A stretch of DNA of 64,000 nucleotides from Sinonovacula constricta (lineage: Eukaryota > Mollusca > Bivalvia > Cardiida > Solecurtidae), in contig CM017572.1 of the NCBI GenBank assembly GCA_007844125.1, positions 38,689,397-38,753,396 of the forward strand. The letters run 5' to 3'. A program made the position numbers and the translations under genes. Of the stretch, positions 10,870-21,606 are shown piece after piece. Position 1 is the first letter of the stretch, and each line of letters starts with the position of its first letter. Below the pieces are notes generated by a model. That model had not been told where the DNA came from. It saw only the letters and a list, made by a program, of their open reading frames with translations, and did no database searches.

Positions 10870-10900
10870 ACGTTAAATTAGATACAGGCCGGTAGTTTTT

Positions 10901-11455
10901 TTATAACCTCTTGATATTACCCTGTCTTTTTGGTCTGACTCTACCACTTTTAAAAGCTGGTTGTACATAGGCCCACACAATTGAAGAGTTTATGAAATAG
11001 GAGATCAAATGATATAGTTCATTTAAACAATCTTTCAGCAGACATGCTGGAATGGGGTCAAATTCACAGGATTTGTTGGGAGAATTGCGAATAATCTTTG
11101 AAATTTCCGTATCGGAGGCTACTGAAAAGTTTGAAAATTGCTCCCCATTGAAAGGTGCTTCAGGGACAACACTGTATGTTTGTTGGTGAGACTTGGTCCT
11201 GGCTATATCAATATGCATGCCTTCAACTTTATTGACAAAGAAGTCACTAAAGTCTTGTGCAAGAACGTTTGCAGGTTTACCAGATGGCAGCACAACATCT
11301 GTGGTTTCAACAATCACCTTGATAAGGTCTTTCATGTCACGACCACATAGCTCTACTTTCTTAGTGTAGTAATTGACTTTGGACATATTCAGAAGCTTAT
11401 TAGTTACAGCGCATTGGTTTCTGTATCTTGCGTGATCAATTGCCAATCCAGTCAA
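10901..11455 (-). pseudogene. LINE ORF2 region between endonuclease and RT
   Basis: An open stretch of 184 codons. It contains PNKSCEFDPIPACLLKDCL, the conserved lead-in to the reverse transcriptase fingers (normally 'K-S-C-x-L-D-P-I-P'). It is out of frame with the next piece. Confidence 0.75.
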
Positions 11456-11699
11456 TCGCCACTTTTGATCTAACTGGCGTCCTAGATGTTTAGCATTCTT
11501 GGAAATACCACGGATTCATTGATCTTAGTACACTGCTCTTGGACTTGAGAGGCCTGTGTTTGTCAAGGAGGAAAGAAAGGCCATTGTTGTAAGCATTAAC
11601 TAGTTCACCAACATTAGAGCTTTCTTTTATACTATTTAAAATATCTAATGTCAAAATATCTGTTTTAAACTCATTAACATCTATGGATTTAAATTTTCT

Positions 11700-12523
11700 T
11701 TAAGTCACAGTTTTTCGTACTGGTGGTGGTTTTGACACACTAGCATTAAATACAACAGCGAAGTGATCGCGAGACCTATTCCCTTTATTGACTGGGAGTC
11801 CAGGATCAGATATTACTACATTTGACACCTTTGTGTCTGTATTTCTGGTAATAAGCACATCTAGTATGTGGCCTACTACATGAGATGGTTTAATGACGTG
11901 TTGTCGCATGGCACACGCCTCCAACACACTTTTGAATTTTGCCGTGTTAGGGATTGACAGATTGTCCAGGTGAAAATTAACATCGCCCACCACAATAATA
12001 TCGTTCTCAGCAGTCGTAAAGTTTGCAGGAAATGTTGGCCATTCGTCATCAAGAAAGGTACAAGTCTTAAGGCCATTTTGTTTGTTTGGAGGCTGCCTAT
12101 ATACCACAGCTAATCCTAGAGAAAAGTTTTACAGTGATGTTGCAGTCTATATATTCAAACGACGTAACATTACTATTGCGACTAGATGTAAGTATAGTGA
12201 GTTTTAGGGGGTGGGGGGGGGGGGCGCTACTCCACCACCACGACCTTGGCGAGGAACATGGGCAATTTTGTATCCATTAGGCACTAATTCGGTAATACAC
12301 CTGTCACCTGGACCACCAAGCCACGTTTCTGCACAGCGATAATGTTCAAACCGTTGGATAGGATGTAATCAGAAAGGGCCAAAGTCTTATTTTTCACTGA
12401 TCTTGAATTGTGACAACATATTTTAATCTTAGTTTGCCCTTTACAAACAGACAGTTGTTTAAATATGATCTTTCTCAAGTTGTCAGGATTAACACTGTCT
12501 ATATTGGGATTGTCTATGTTCAA
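11700..12523 (-). pseudogene. LINE endonuclease domain (broken)
   Basis: The N-terminal part is ICCHNSRSVKNKTLALSDYI with NGLNIIAVQ (the usual next residues ET are lost). After a frame break it continues MVYRQPP, IIVVGDVNFHLDN, GHILDVLITR and RDHFAV, which are the metal-binding Asp/Asn and Asp-His positions of the exonuclease-endonuclease-phosphatase fold used by LINEs to nick target DNA. The break lies around 12110-12290 with a G homopolymer in between. Confidence 0.8.
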
Positions 12524-13013
12524 TATTTGTTATTCTTGTTGATTCTGAGGTGGGGTTCGAATATTATGAAGATGAACTCCGTCATTTGTGTCCCATATTC
12601 GTCTTTCATTGACACGACCCCCTCTAGTACCCCTATATTGCTGTAGTATGTCTAGATATTTCAATGTTTCTAGTACACATGGATCAAGTTTTGCTGGTGA
12701 TAATTGCCTAATATTGTGTAGGCTTCACCTATTATATTGGATAACCCTGGTAAACACTGATCAGTAAATCCGCCTTAGGCAAGATACATATTTTTGAAAC
12801 TTCAATTGAAATATCAGTTATGTTCATAAATTCCATATTTCCACAATTCTGCAAACTTATACCACACAAAAAGTGTATATATCCAATCACGACACATTCA
12901 TAGACACTCATGTCAAATTTCACAATAATCCTTCAAATTTTTATTTTGAAATAATTATAAGTTCACAGGGCACACTTTTGCAGACTACACCTGGCGCATA
13001 GCATACTCCTTGT

Positions 13014-16000
13014 AACTATACTACAGTAGTGCTGACAGAGGAACTGTCTTCATGCAGGGTATACCAGTATAGAGATGAAAGAGGAACTGTCTTCATGCTG
13101 GGTATTACAGAATAGTGCTGAAAGAGGAACTGTCTTCATGCTGGGCATACCAGAATAGAGCTGAAAGAGGAACTGTCTTCATGCTGGGTATTCCAGTATA
13201 AAGATAAAAGAGGAACTGTCTTCATGCTGGGTATACCAGTATAGAGATGAAAGAGGAACGGTCTTCATGCTGGGTATACCAGTATAGAGCTGAAAGAGGA
13301 ACTGTCTTCATGCCGGGTATACCAGTATAGAGCTGAAAGAGGAACTATCTTCATGCTCGGTATACCAGTATAGAGCTGAAAGAGGAACTGTCTTCATGCT
13401 CGGTATTCCAGTATAGAGATAAAAGAGGAACTGTCTTCATGCTGGGTATTACAGAATAGTGCTGAAAGAGGAACTGTCTTCATGGTAGGTATACCAGTAT
13501 AGAGACGAAAGAGGAACTGTCTTCATGCTAGGTATACCAGTATAGAGATGAAAGAGGAACTGTCTTCAAGCTAGGTATGCCAGTATAGAGATGAAAGAGG
13601 AACTGTCTTCATGCTGGTTATACCAGAATAGTGCTGAAAGAGGAACTATCTTCATGCTCGGTATACCAGTATAGAGATGAAAGAGGAACTGTCTTCATGC
13701 TGGGTATACCAGTATAGAGATGAAAGAGAAACTGTCTTCATGCTGGGTATAACAGAATAGTGCTGAAAGAGGAACTGTCTTCATGCTCGGTATACCAGTA
13801 TAGAGATGAAAGAGGAACTGTCTTCATGCTGGGCATACCGTTATAGAGATGAAAGAGAAAATGTCTTCATGCTGGGTATACCAGAATAGTGCTGAAAGAG
13901 GAATTATCTGCATGCTAGGTATACCAGAATAGTGCTGAAAGAGGAACTGTCTTCATGCTAGGTATACCAGAATAGTGCTGAAAGAGGAACTGTCTTCATA
14001 CTAGGTATACCAGAATAGTGCTGAAAGAGGAACTGTCTTCATGCTGGGTATACCAGTATAGAGATGAAAGAGGAACTGTCTTCATTCTGGGTATACCAGA
14101 ATAGTGCTGAAAGAGGAACTGTCTTCATGCTGGGTATACCGGAATAGTGCTGAAAGAGGAACTGTCTTCATGCTAGGTATACCAGTATAGAGATGAAAGA
14201 GGAACTGTCTTCATGCTGGGTATACCAGAATAGTGCTGAAAGAGGAACTATCTTCATGGTGGGTATACCAGTACATAGATCAAAGAGGAACTATCTTCAT
14301 GCTGGGTATACAAGTATAGAGATGAAAGAGGAACTGTCTTCATGCCGGGTATACCAGAATAGTGCTGAAACAGGTACTGTCTTCATGCTGGGTATACCAG
14401 TATAGAGATGAAAGAGGAACTGTCTTCATGCTAGGTATACCAGTATAGAGATGAAAGAGGAACTGTCTTCATGGTAGGTATACATGTATAGAGATGAAAG
14501 AGGAACTGTCTTCATGCTGGGTATTCCAGTATAGAGATAAAAGAGGAACTGTCTTCATGCTCGGTATACCAGTATAGAGTTGAAAGAGGAAGTGTCTTCA
14601 TGCTGGGTATTACAGAATAGTGCTGAAAGAGGAACTGTCTTCATGGTAGGTATACCAGTATAGAGATGAAAGAGGAACTGTCTTCATGGTAGGTATACCA
14701 GTATAGAGATGAAAGAGGAACTGTCTTCATGCTAGGTATACCAGTATAGAGATGAAAGAGGAACTGTCTTCATGGTAGGTATACCAGAATAGTGCTGAAA
14801 GAGGAACTGTCTTCATGCTGGGTATACCAGTATAGAGATGAAAGAGGAACTGTCTTCATGCTAGGTATACAAGTATAGAGATGAAAGAGGAACTGTCTTC
14901 ATGCTGGGTATACCAGTATAGAGATGAAAGAGGAACTGTCTTCATGCTAGGTATACCAGAATAGTGCTGAAAGATAAACTGTCTTCATGCTGGGTATTAC
15001 AGAATAGTGCTGAAACATGTACTGTCTTCATGTTTGGTATACCAGAATAGTGCTGAAACAGGTACTGTCTTTATGCTGGGTATACCAGTATAGAGATGAA
15101 AGAGGAACTGTCTTCATGCTGGGTATACCAGAATAGTGCTGAAAGAGGAACTGTCTTCATGCTGGGTATTACAGAATAGTGCTGAAAGAGGAACTGTCTT
15201 CATGCTGGGTATTACAGAATAGTGCTGAAAGAGGAACTGTCTTCATGCTGGGTATTACAGAATAGTGCTGAAACATGTACTGTCTTCATGTTTGGTATAC
15301 CAGAATAGTGCTGAAACAGGTACTGTCTTCATGCTGGGTATACCAGTATAGAGCTGAAAGAGGAACTGTCTTCATGATAGGTATACCAGTATAGAGATGA
15401 AAGAGGAACTATCTTCATGCTGGGTATTACAGAATAGTGCTGAAAGAGGAACTGTCTTCATGCTGGGTATACCAGAATAGTGCCGAAACAGGTACTGTCT
15501 TCATGCTAGGTATACCAGTATAGAGCTGAATGAGGAACTCTCTTCATGCTAGGTATACCAGTATAGAGATGAAAGAGGAACTGTCTTCAAGCTAGGTATG
15601 CCAGTATAGAGATGAAAGAGGAACTGTCTTCATGCTGGTTATACCAGAATAGTGCTGAAAGAGGAACTATCTTCATGCTCGGTATACCAGTATAGAGATG
15701 AAAGAGGAACTGTCTTCATGTTGGGTATACCAGTATAGAGATGAAAGAGAAACTGTCTTCATGCTGGGTATAACAGAATAGTGCTGAAAGAGGAACTGTC
15801 TTCATGCTCGGTATACCAGTATAGAGATGAAAGAGGAACTGTCTTCATGCTGGGTATACCGTTATAGAGATGAAAGAGAAAATGTCTTCATGCTGGGTAT
15901 ACCAGAATAGTGCTGAAAGAGGAATTATCTGCATGCTAGGTATACCAGAATAGTGCTGAAAGAGGAACTGTCTTCATGCTAGGTATACCAGAATAGTGCT

Positions 16001-17876
16001 GAAAGAGGAACTGTCTTCATGCTAGGTATACCAGAATAGTGCTGAAAGAGGAACTGTCTTCATGCTGGGTATACCAGTATAGAGATGAAAGAGGAACTGT
16101 CTTCATTCTGGGTATACCAGAATAGTGCTGAAAGAGGAACTGTCTTCATGCTGGGTATACCGGAATAGTGCTGAAAGAGGAACTGTCTTCATGCTAGGTA
16201 TACCAGTATAGAGATGAAAGAGGAACTGTCTTCATGCTGGGTATACCAGAATAGTGCTGAAAGAGGAACTATCTTCATGGTGGGTATACCAGTACATAGA
16301 TCAAAGAGGAACTATCTTCATGCTGGGTATACAAGTATAGAGATGAAAGAGGAACTGTCTTCATGCCGGGTATACCAGAATAGTGCTGAAACAGGTACTG
16401 TCTTCATGCTGGGTATACCAGTATAGAGATGAAAGAGGAACTGTCTTCATGCTGGGTATACCAGTATAGAGATGAAAGAGGAACTGTCTTCATGGTAGGT
16501 ATACATGTATAGAGATGAAAGAGGAACTGTCTTCATGCTGGGTATTCCAGTATAGAGATAAAAGAGGAACTGTCTTCATGCTCGGTATACCAGTATAGAG
16601 TTGAAAGAGGAAGTGTCTTCATGCTGGGTATTACAGAATAGTGCTGAAAGAGGAACTGTCTTCATGGTAGGTATACCAGTATAGAGATGAAAGAGGAACT
16701 GTCTTCATGCTCGGTAAACCAGTATAGAGATGAAAGAGGAACTGTCTTCATGCTGGGTATTACAGAATAGTGCTAGAAGAGGAACTGTCTTCATGGTAGG
16801 TATACCAGTATAGAGATGAAAGAGGAACTGTCTTCATGCTAGGTATACCAGAATAGTGCTGGAAGAGGAACTGTCTTCATGCTGGGTATACCAGTATAGA
16901 GATGAAAGAGGAACTGTCTTCATGCTAGGTATACAAGTATAGAGATGAAAGAGGAACTGTCTTCATGCTGGGTATACCAGTATAGAGATGAAAGAGGAAC
17001 TGTCTTCATGCTAGGTATACCAGAATAGTGCTGAAAGATAAACTGTCTTCATGCTGGGTATTACAGAATAGTGCTGAAACATGTACTGTCTTCATGTTTG
17101 GTATACCAGAATAGTGCTGAAACAGGTACTGTCTTTATGCTGGGTATACCAGTATAGAGATGAAAGAGGAACTGTCTTCATGCTGGGTATACCAGAATAG
17201 TGCTGAAAGAGGAACTGTCTTCATGCTGGGTATTACAGAATAGTGCTGAAAGAGGAACTGTCTTCATGCTGGGTATTACAGAATAGTGCTGAAAGAGGAA
17301 CTGTCTTCATGCTGGGTATTACAGAATAGTGCTGAAACATGTACTGTCTTCATGTTTGGTATACCAGAATAGTGCTGAAACAGGTACTGTCTTCATGCTG
17401 GGTATACCAGTATAGAGCTGAAAGAGGAACTGTCTTCATGATAGGTATACCAGTATAGAGATGAAAGAGGAACTATCTTCATGCTGGGTATTACAGAATA
17501 GTGCTGAAAGAGGAACTGTCTTCATGCTGGGTATACCAGAATAGTGCCGAAACAGGTACTGTCTTCATGGTAGGTATACCAGTATAGAGCTGAATGAGGA
17601 ACTCTCTTCATGCTAGGTATACCAGTATAGAGATGAAAGAGGAACTATCTTAGTGCTGGGTATTACAGAATAGTGCTGAAAGAGGAACTGTCTTCATGGT
17701 AGGTATACCAGTATAGAGATGAAAAAGGAACTATCTTCATGCTGGGTATACCAGAATAGTGCTGAAACAGGTACTGTCTTCATGATTGGTATACCAGAAT
17801 AGTGCTGAAACAGGTACTTTTTTCATGATTGATATACCAGAATAGTGCTGAAAGAGAAACTAGCTTCATGTAGTGT
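13014..17876. repeat. 43-bp satellite A (about 113 copies) with 2,021-bp duplication
   Basis: GAAAGAGGAACTGTCTTCAT recurs every 43 bp. There are two main unit types, ending either ...CCAGTATAGAGAT or ...CCAGAATAGTGCT. The rare variant AACTGTCTTCAAGC occurs at 13558 and 15579, 2,021 bp (47 units) apart, and long stretches around these points are nearly identical. Part of the array was therefore duplicated as a block of 47 units. The identical short open frames at 14193 and 16214 are shadows of this. Confidence 0.95.
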
Positions 17877-18215
17877 ATATTTGTAGAACAATCTCAGCTT
17901 TCTTTTCATTTTTCAGTTCTGGTGATAACTTTAACGTGACTCCAGAGACTTTTCCGATGTCCTTTTTCTGTTTCACCTATAAGGCACAGTAATGAAGCTA
18001 AACAGAAAAAACAACAACTAAGCAATTAGTTTCAAAATCTATTCTTCATTGAGTAAGACACGGGGTAATTAACCCGGTTGTTGTTTTGGTTTTGAAATAC
18101 CTCGTAGAGACAAAACTGTGGTAAGTTTAGCAACGTTTAGCTATTTTGGAGGTAAAAATTTTGGGAGAACCACCGGGTTACTCCATGCAAGCTAGAAAAC
18201 CCTCCCTTTTTAAGT
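17877..18215 (+). other. Single-copy spacer between two satellites
   Basis: A strong 3' splice-like tract (CTTTCTTTTCATTTTTCAG, ending 17915) is followed by about 25 codons open in one frame (SGDNFNVTPETFPMSFF), then TAA. No donor follows, the phase does not match the M12B exon at 9331, and I do not recognise the peptide. I leave it uncalled. Confidence 0.4.
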
Positions 18216-21200
18216 TCTAGATTGTTGACCGTACCTCTTGTTATTGCTTTAGGCGGAACTTTAAATTGTTGACTGTTACTTATGTTGATGCTTTAGGCGG
18301 ATAATATTTTGTTGACCCTTAATCTTTTTGATGCTTGAGGCGGACCTAAGTTTGTTGACACTAAATCTTGTTGTTGTTTTAGGCGGCATTAGATTGTGGC
18401 CGCTTACTTTTGTTGATGCTTCAGTCAGACATTAGTTACTCTTAATGTTGCTTTAGGCGGACATTAGATTGATGACCGTTACTCTTGTTGATGCTTTTGG
18501 CGGACCTTAGTTTGGAGAACGTTTTGTTGACGTTTTAGGCGGACATTAAATTGTTGACCGTAACTTTTGTTGACGCTTTATGCGGATCTAGTTTGTTGAC
18601 CGTTACTTTTGTTGAAGCTTTGGGTGGAATTAGATTTATGCACTTTACTTTAGTTTTTGCTTCAGGCGGATATTAGATTGTCGACCGTTATTTTAGTGGA
18701 TGCTTAGGTGGATATTACATTGCTGACCCTTACTTTTGTTGACGCTTTAGGCAAACAGCAGATTGTCGACCGTTACTTTTGTTGATGCTTTAGGCAAACA
18801 ACAGATTGTTGACCGTTACTTTTGTTGACGCTTTAGGCAAACAACAGATTGTCGACCGTTACTTTTGTTGATGCTTTAGGCAAACAACATATTGTTGACC
18901 GTTACTTTTGTTGATGCTTTAGGCAAACAACAGATCGTTGACCGTTACTTTTGTTGACGCTTTAGGCAAACAACAGATTGTTGACCGTTACTTTTGTTGA
19001 CGCTTTAGGCAAACAACAGATTGCTGACCGTTACTTTTGTTGATGCTTTAGGCGGACATTACATTGTAGGCCGTGTCTTTTGTTGATGCTTTAGGCGGAC
19101 GTTAGATTGTTGGCCGTGACTTTTGTTGATACTTTAGGCGGACGTTAGATTGTTGGCCGTGACTTTTGTTGATGCTTTAGGCGGATCTTAGATTGTTGAC
19201 CGTTACTTTTGTTGATGCTTTAGGCGGACGTTAGATTGTTGGCCGTGACTTTTGTTGATGCTTTAGGCGGATCTTAGATTGTTGACCGTTACTTTTGTTG
19301 ATGCTTTAGGCGGACAATACATTTTTGACCGTTACTTTTGTTGATGCTTTAGGCGGACAATACATTTTTGGCCGTGACTTTTGTTGATGCTTTAGGCGGA
19401 CAATACATTGTTGGCCGTGACTTTTGTTGATGCTTTAGGCGGACAATACATTGTTGACCGTTACTTTTGTTGATGCTTTAGGCGGACAATACATTTTTGG
19501 CCGTGACTTTTGTTGATGCTTTAGGCGGACATTACATTGTTGGCCGTTACTTTTGTTGATGCTTTAGGCGGACAATACATTTTTGACCGTTACTTTTGTT
19601 GATGCTTTAGGCGGACAATACATTTTTGACCGTTACTTTTGTTGATGCTTTAGGCGGACAATACATTTTTGGCCGTGACTTTTGTTGATGCTTTAGGCGG
19701 ACAATACATTGTTGGCCGTGACTTTTGTTGATGCTTTAGGCGGACAATACATTGTTGACCGTTACTTTTGTTGATGCTTTAGGCGGACAATACATTGTTG
19801 ACCGTTACTTTTGTTGATGCTTTAGGCGGACAATACATTGTTGGCCGTGACTTTTGTTGATGCTTTAGGCGGACATTACATTGTTGGCCGTGACTTTTGT
19901 TGATGCTTTAGGCGGATCTTAGATTGTTGGCCGTGACTTTTGTTGATACTTTAGGCGGACGTTAGATTGTTGGCCGTGACTTTTGGTGATGCTTTAGGCG
20001 GATCTTAGATTGTTGACCGTTACTTTTGTTGATACTTTAGGCGGACATTACATTGTTGGCCGTGACTTTTGTTGATGCTTTAGGCGGATCTTAGATTGTT
20101 GACCGTTACTTTTGTTGATACTTTAGGCGGATCTTAGATTGTTGACCGTTACTTTTGTTGATACTTTAGGCGGACATTACATTGTTGGCCGTTACTTTTG
20201 TTGATGCTTTAGGCGGATCTTAGATTGTTGACCGTTACTTTTGTTGATACTTTAGGCGGACATTACATTGTTGGCCGTTACTTTTGTTGATGCTTTAGGC
20301 GGATCTTAGATTGTTGGCCGTGACTTTTGTTGATACTTTAGGCGGACATTACATTTTTGGCCGTGACTTTTGTTGATGCTTTAGGCGGATCTTAGATTGT
20401 TGACCGTTAATGCTTTAGGCGGAAATCAGATTGTTGACTGTTACTTTTGTTGACGCTTTAGGCGGACATTACATTGTTGGCCGTGACTTTTGTTGATGCT
20501 TTAGGCGGACATTACATTGTTGGCCGTGACTTTTGTTGATGCTTTAGGCGGACATTACATTGTTGGCCGTGACTTTTGTTGATGCTTTAGGCGGACAATA
20601 CATTGTTGGCCGTTACTTTTGTTGATACTTTAGGCGTGGACATTACATTGATGACAGTTACTTTTGTTGCCGCTTTAGGCGGAAATCAGATTGTTGACCG
20701 TTACTTTTGTTGACGCTTTAGGCGGACATTAGCTTGTTGACCGTTAATGCTTTAGGCGGAAATCAGATTGTTGACTGTTACTTTTGTTGACGCTTTAGGC
20801 GGACATTAAATTCCTGACCATTACTCTTGTTGGTGATTTAGGCGGATCTTAGATTGTTGACCGTTACTTTTGTTGATGCTTTAGGCGGATCTTAGATGTT
20901 GTCTCTTCTTTTTTTACGCTTAGGTGGACATAGATTGCTGACCGTTTCTTTTGTTGATGCTTTCGCCGACATCAGATTGATGTTTGTTACTTCCGTTAAT
21001 GCTTTAGGCGTACCTTTGATTGTTGCCCTTTACTTTTGTTGATGCTTTAGGCGGACATAAGATTATAGACCGCTACTTATGTTGATGCTTTAGGCAGACA
21101 TTAGATTTGTTGATGTATTATACAAATGAAATCTAGATATATGTGGCATTTGTAAACGTGTTAGGCGAAAAAAACAGATTTATAAACGTGGCATGTGTTG

Positions 21201-21256
21201 ATGTTTTAGGCAGAAAGGAGATGGGGAAGCGTGACATGGATTAATGATATAGGCAG
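18216..21256. repeat. 43-bp satellite B (about 70 copies)
   Basis: CTTTTGTTGATGCTTTAGGC, then GGACAATACATTGTTGACCG-type sequence, repeats every 43 bp (for example at 19335 and 19378). Variant units carry AAACAACAG, GGATCTTAG or GGACGTTAG. Both edges (before about 18720 and after about 20800) are strongly diverged while the centre is homogeneous. It shares only its period, not its sequence, with satellite A. It runs up to the assembly gap. Confidence 0.95.
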
Positions 21257-21258
21257 TA

Positions 21259-21358
21259 NNNNNNNNNNNNNNNNNNNNNNNNNNNNNNNNNNNNNNNNNN
21301 NNNNNNNNNNNNNNNNNNNNNNNNNNNNNNNNNNNNNNNNNNNNNNNNNNNNNNNNNN
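21259..21358. other. Assembly gap (100 Ns)
   Basis: Exactly 100 N characters, the conventional size for a gap of unknown length. It lies between the end of satellite B and the first cysteine-rich exon, so exons or more satellite may be missing. Confidence 1.
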
Positions 21359-21480
21359 TATATGAATTGAAAGATTCTCAAGAAAGACCACAACATCCCA
21401 ACAATCGATGAATCTAAAGGTACGGTGTAATCTGCACAAGTTATTAATCATGCATAAATACATTTGTTGACAATCTCTAG

Positions 21481-21606
21481 TTGCCGGTGGCGTGGGAGAT
21501 TCATGCGTTGGTAACCCTTCGGTATGCACAGAACCAAACACTCAGTGCGGTGCAGGTGATGCGTGTGAGTGTGTTGCTGGTACCAGCGAGATCGATGGCG
21601 CTTGTG
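21481..21606 (+). CDS. Cys-rich gene: module A1
   Basis: The acceptor is CAATCTCTAG and the donor is GTAGGT. It encodes VAGGVGDSCVGNPSVCTEP and ends CECVAGTSEIDGAC. The cysteine spacing is C-x6-C-x6-C-x5-C-x-C-x10-C. Phase 1-1. Confidence 0.85.

Larger units (their letters stand above)
9415..13013 (-). mobile_element. Decayed CR1/L2-type non-LTR retrotransposon (LINE)
   Basis: About 3.6 kb on the minus strand. The order is apurinic-type endonuclease (12523 to 11700), linker, reverse transcriptase (10869 to 10348) and C-terminal region (10260 to 9708), ending in a short (AAT)n tail at 9415-9440. Satellite A flanks both ends, so it inserted into that array. Several frameshifts and stops separate the frames, and a G-run at 12212-12223 interrupts the endonuclease. 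The segment that normally carries the SRLDYCN-type motif between RKYLN and LNKLKTVQNTAARI is missing, so about 25-30 codons are deleted. No ORF1 is recognised in the roughly 490 bp upstream. I call it dead. The clade assignment (CR1/L2 group) is by motif style. Confidence 0.85.

Noticed and set aside
10302..11350. Plus-strand frames across the LINE
   Set aside because: Antisense shadows of the minus-strand ORF2 remains.
14193..16426. Two identical 70-codon plus-strand frames
   Set aside because: Copies of satellite A units duplicated 2,021 bp apart; no gene signals.
17916..17995. Possible terminal exon after a strong polypyrimidine tract (SGDNFNVTPETFPMSFF then stop)
   Set aside because: Phase does not match the M12B exon at 9331, no recognisable domain, and no poly(A) signal was identified.
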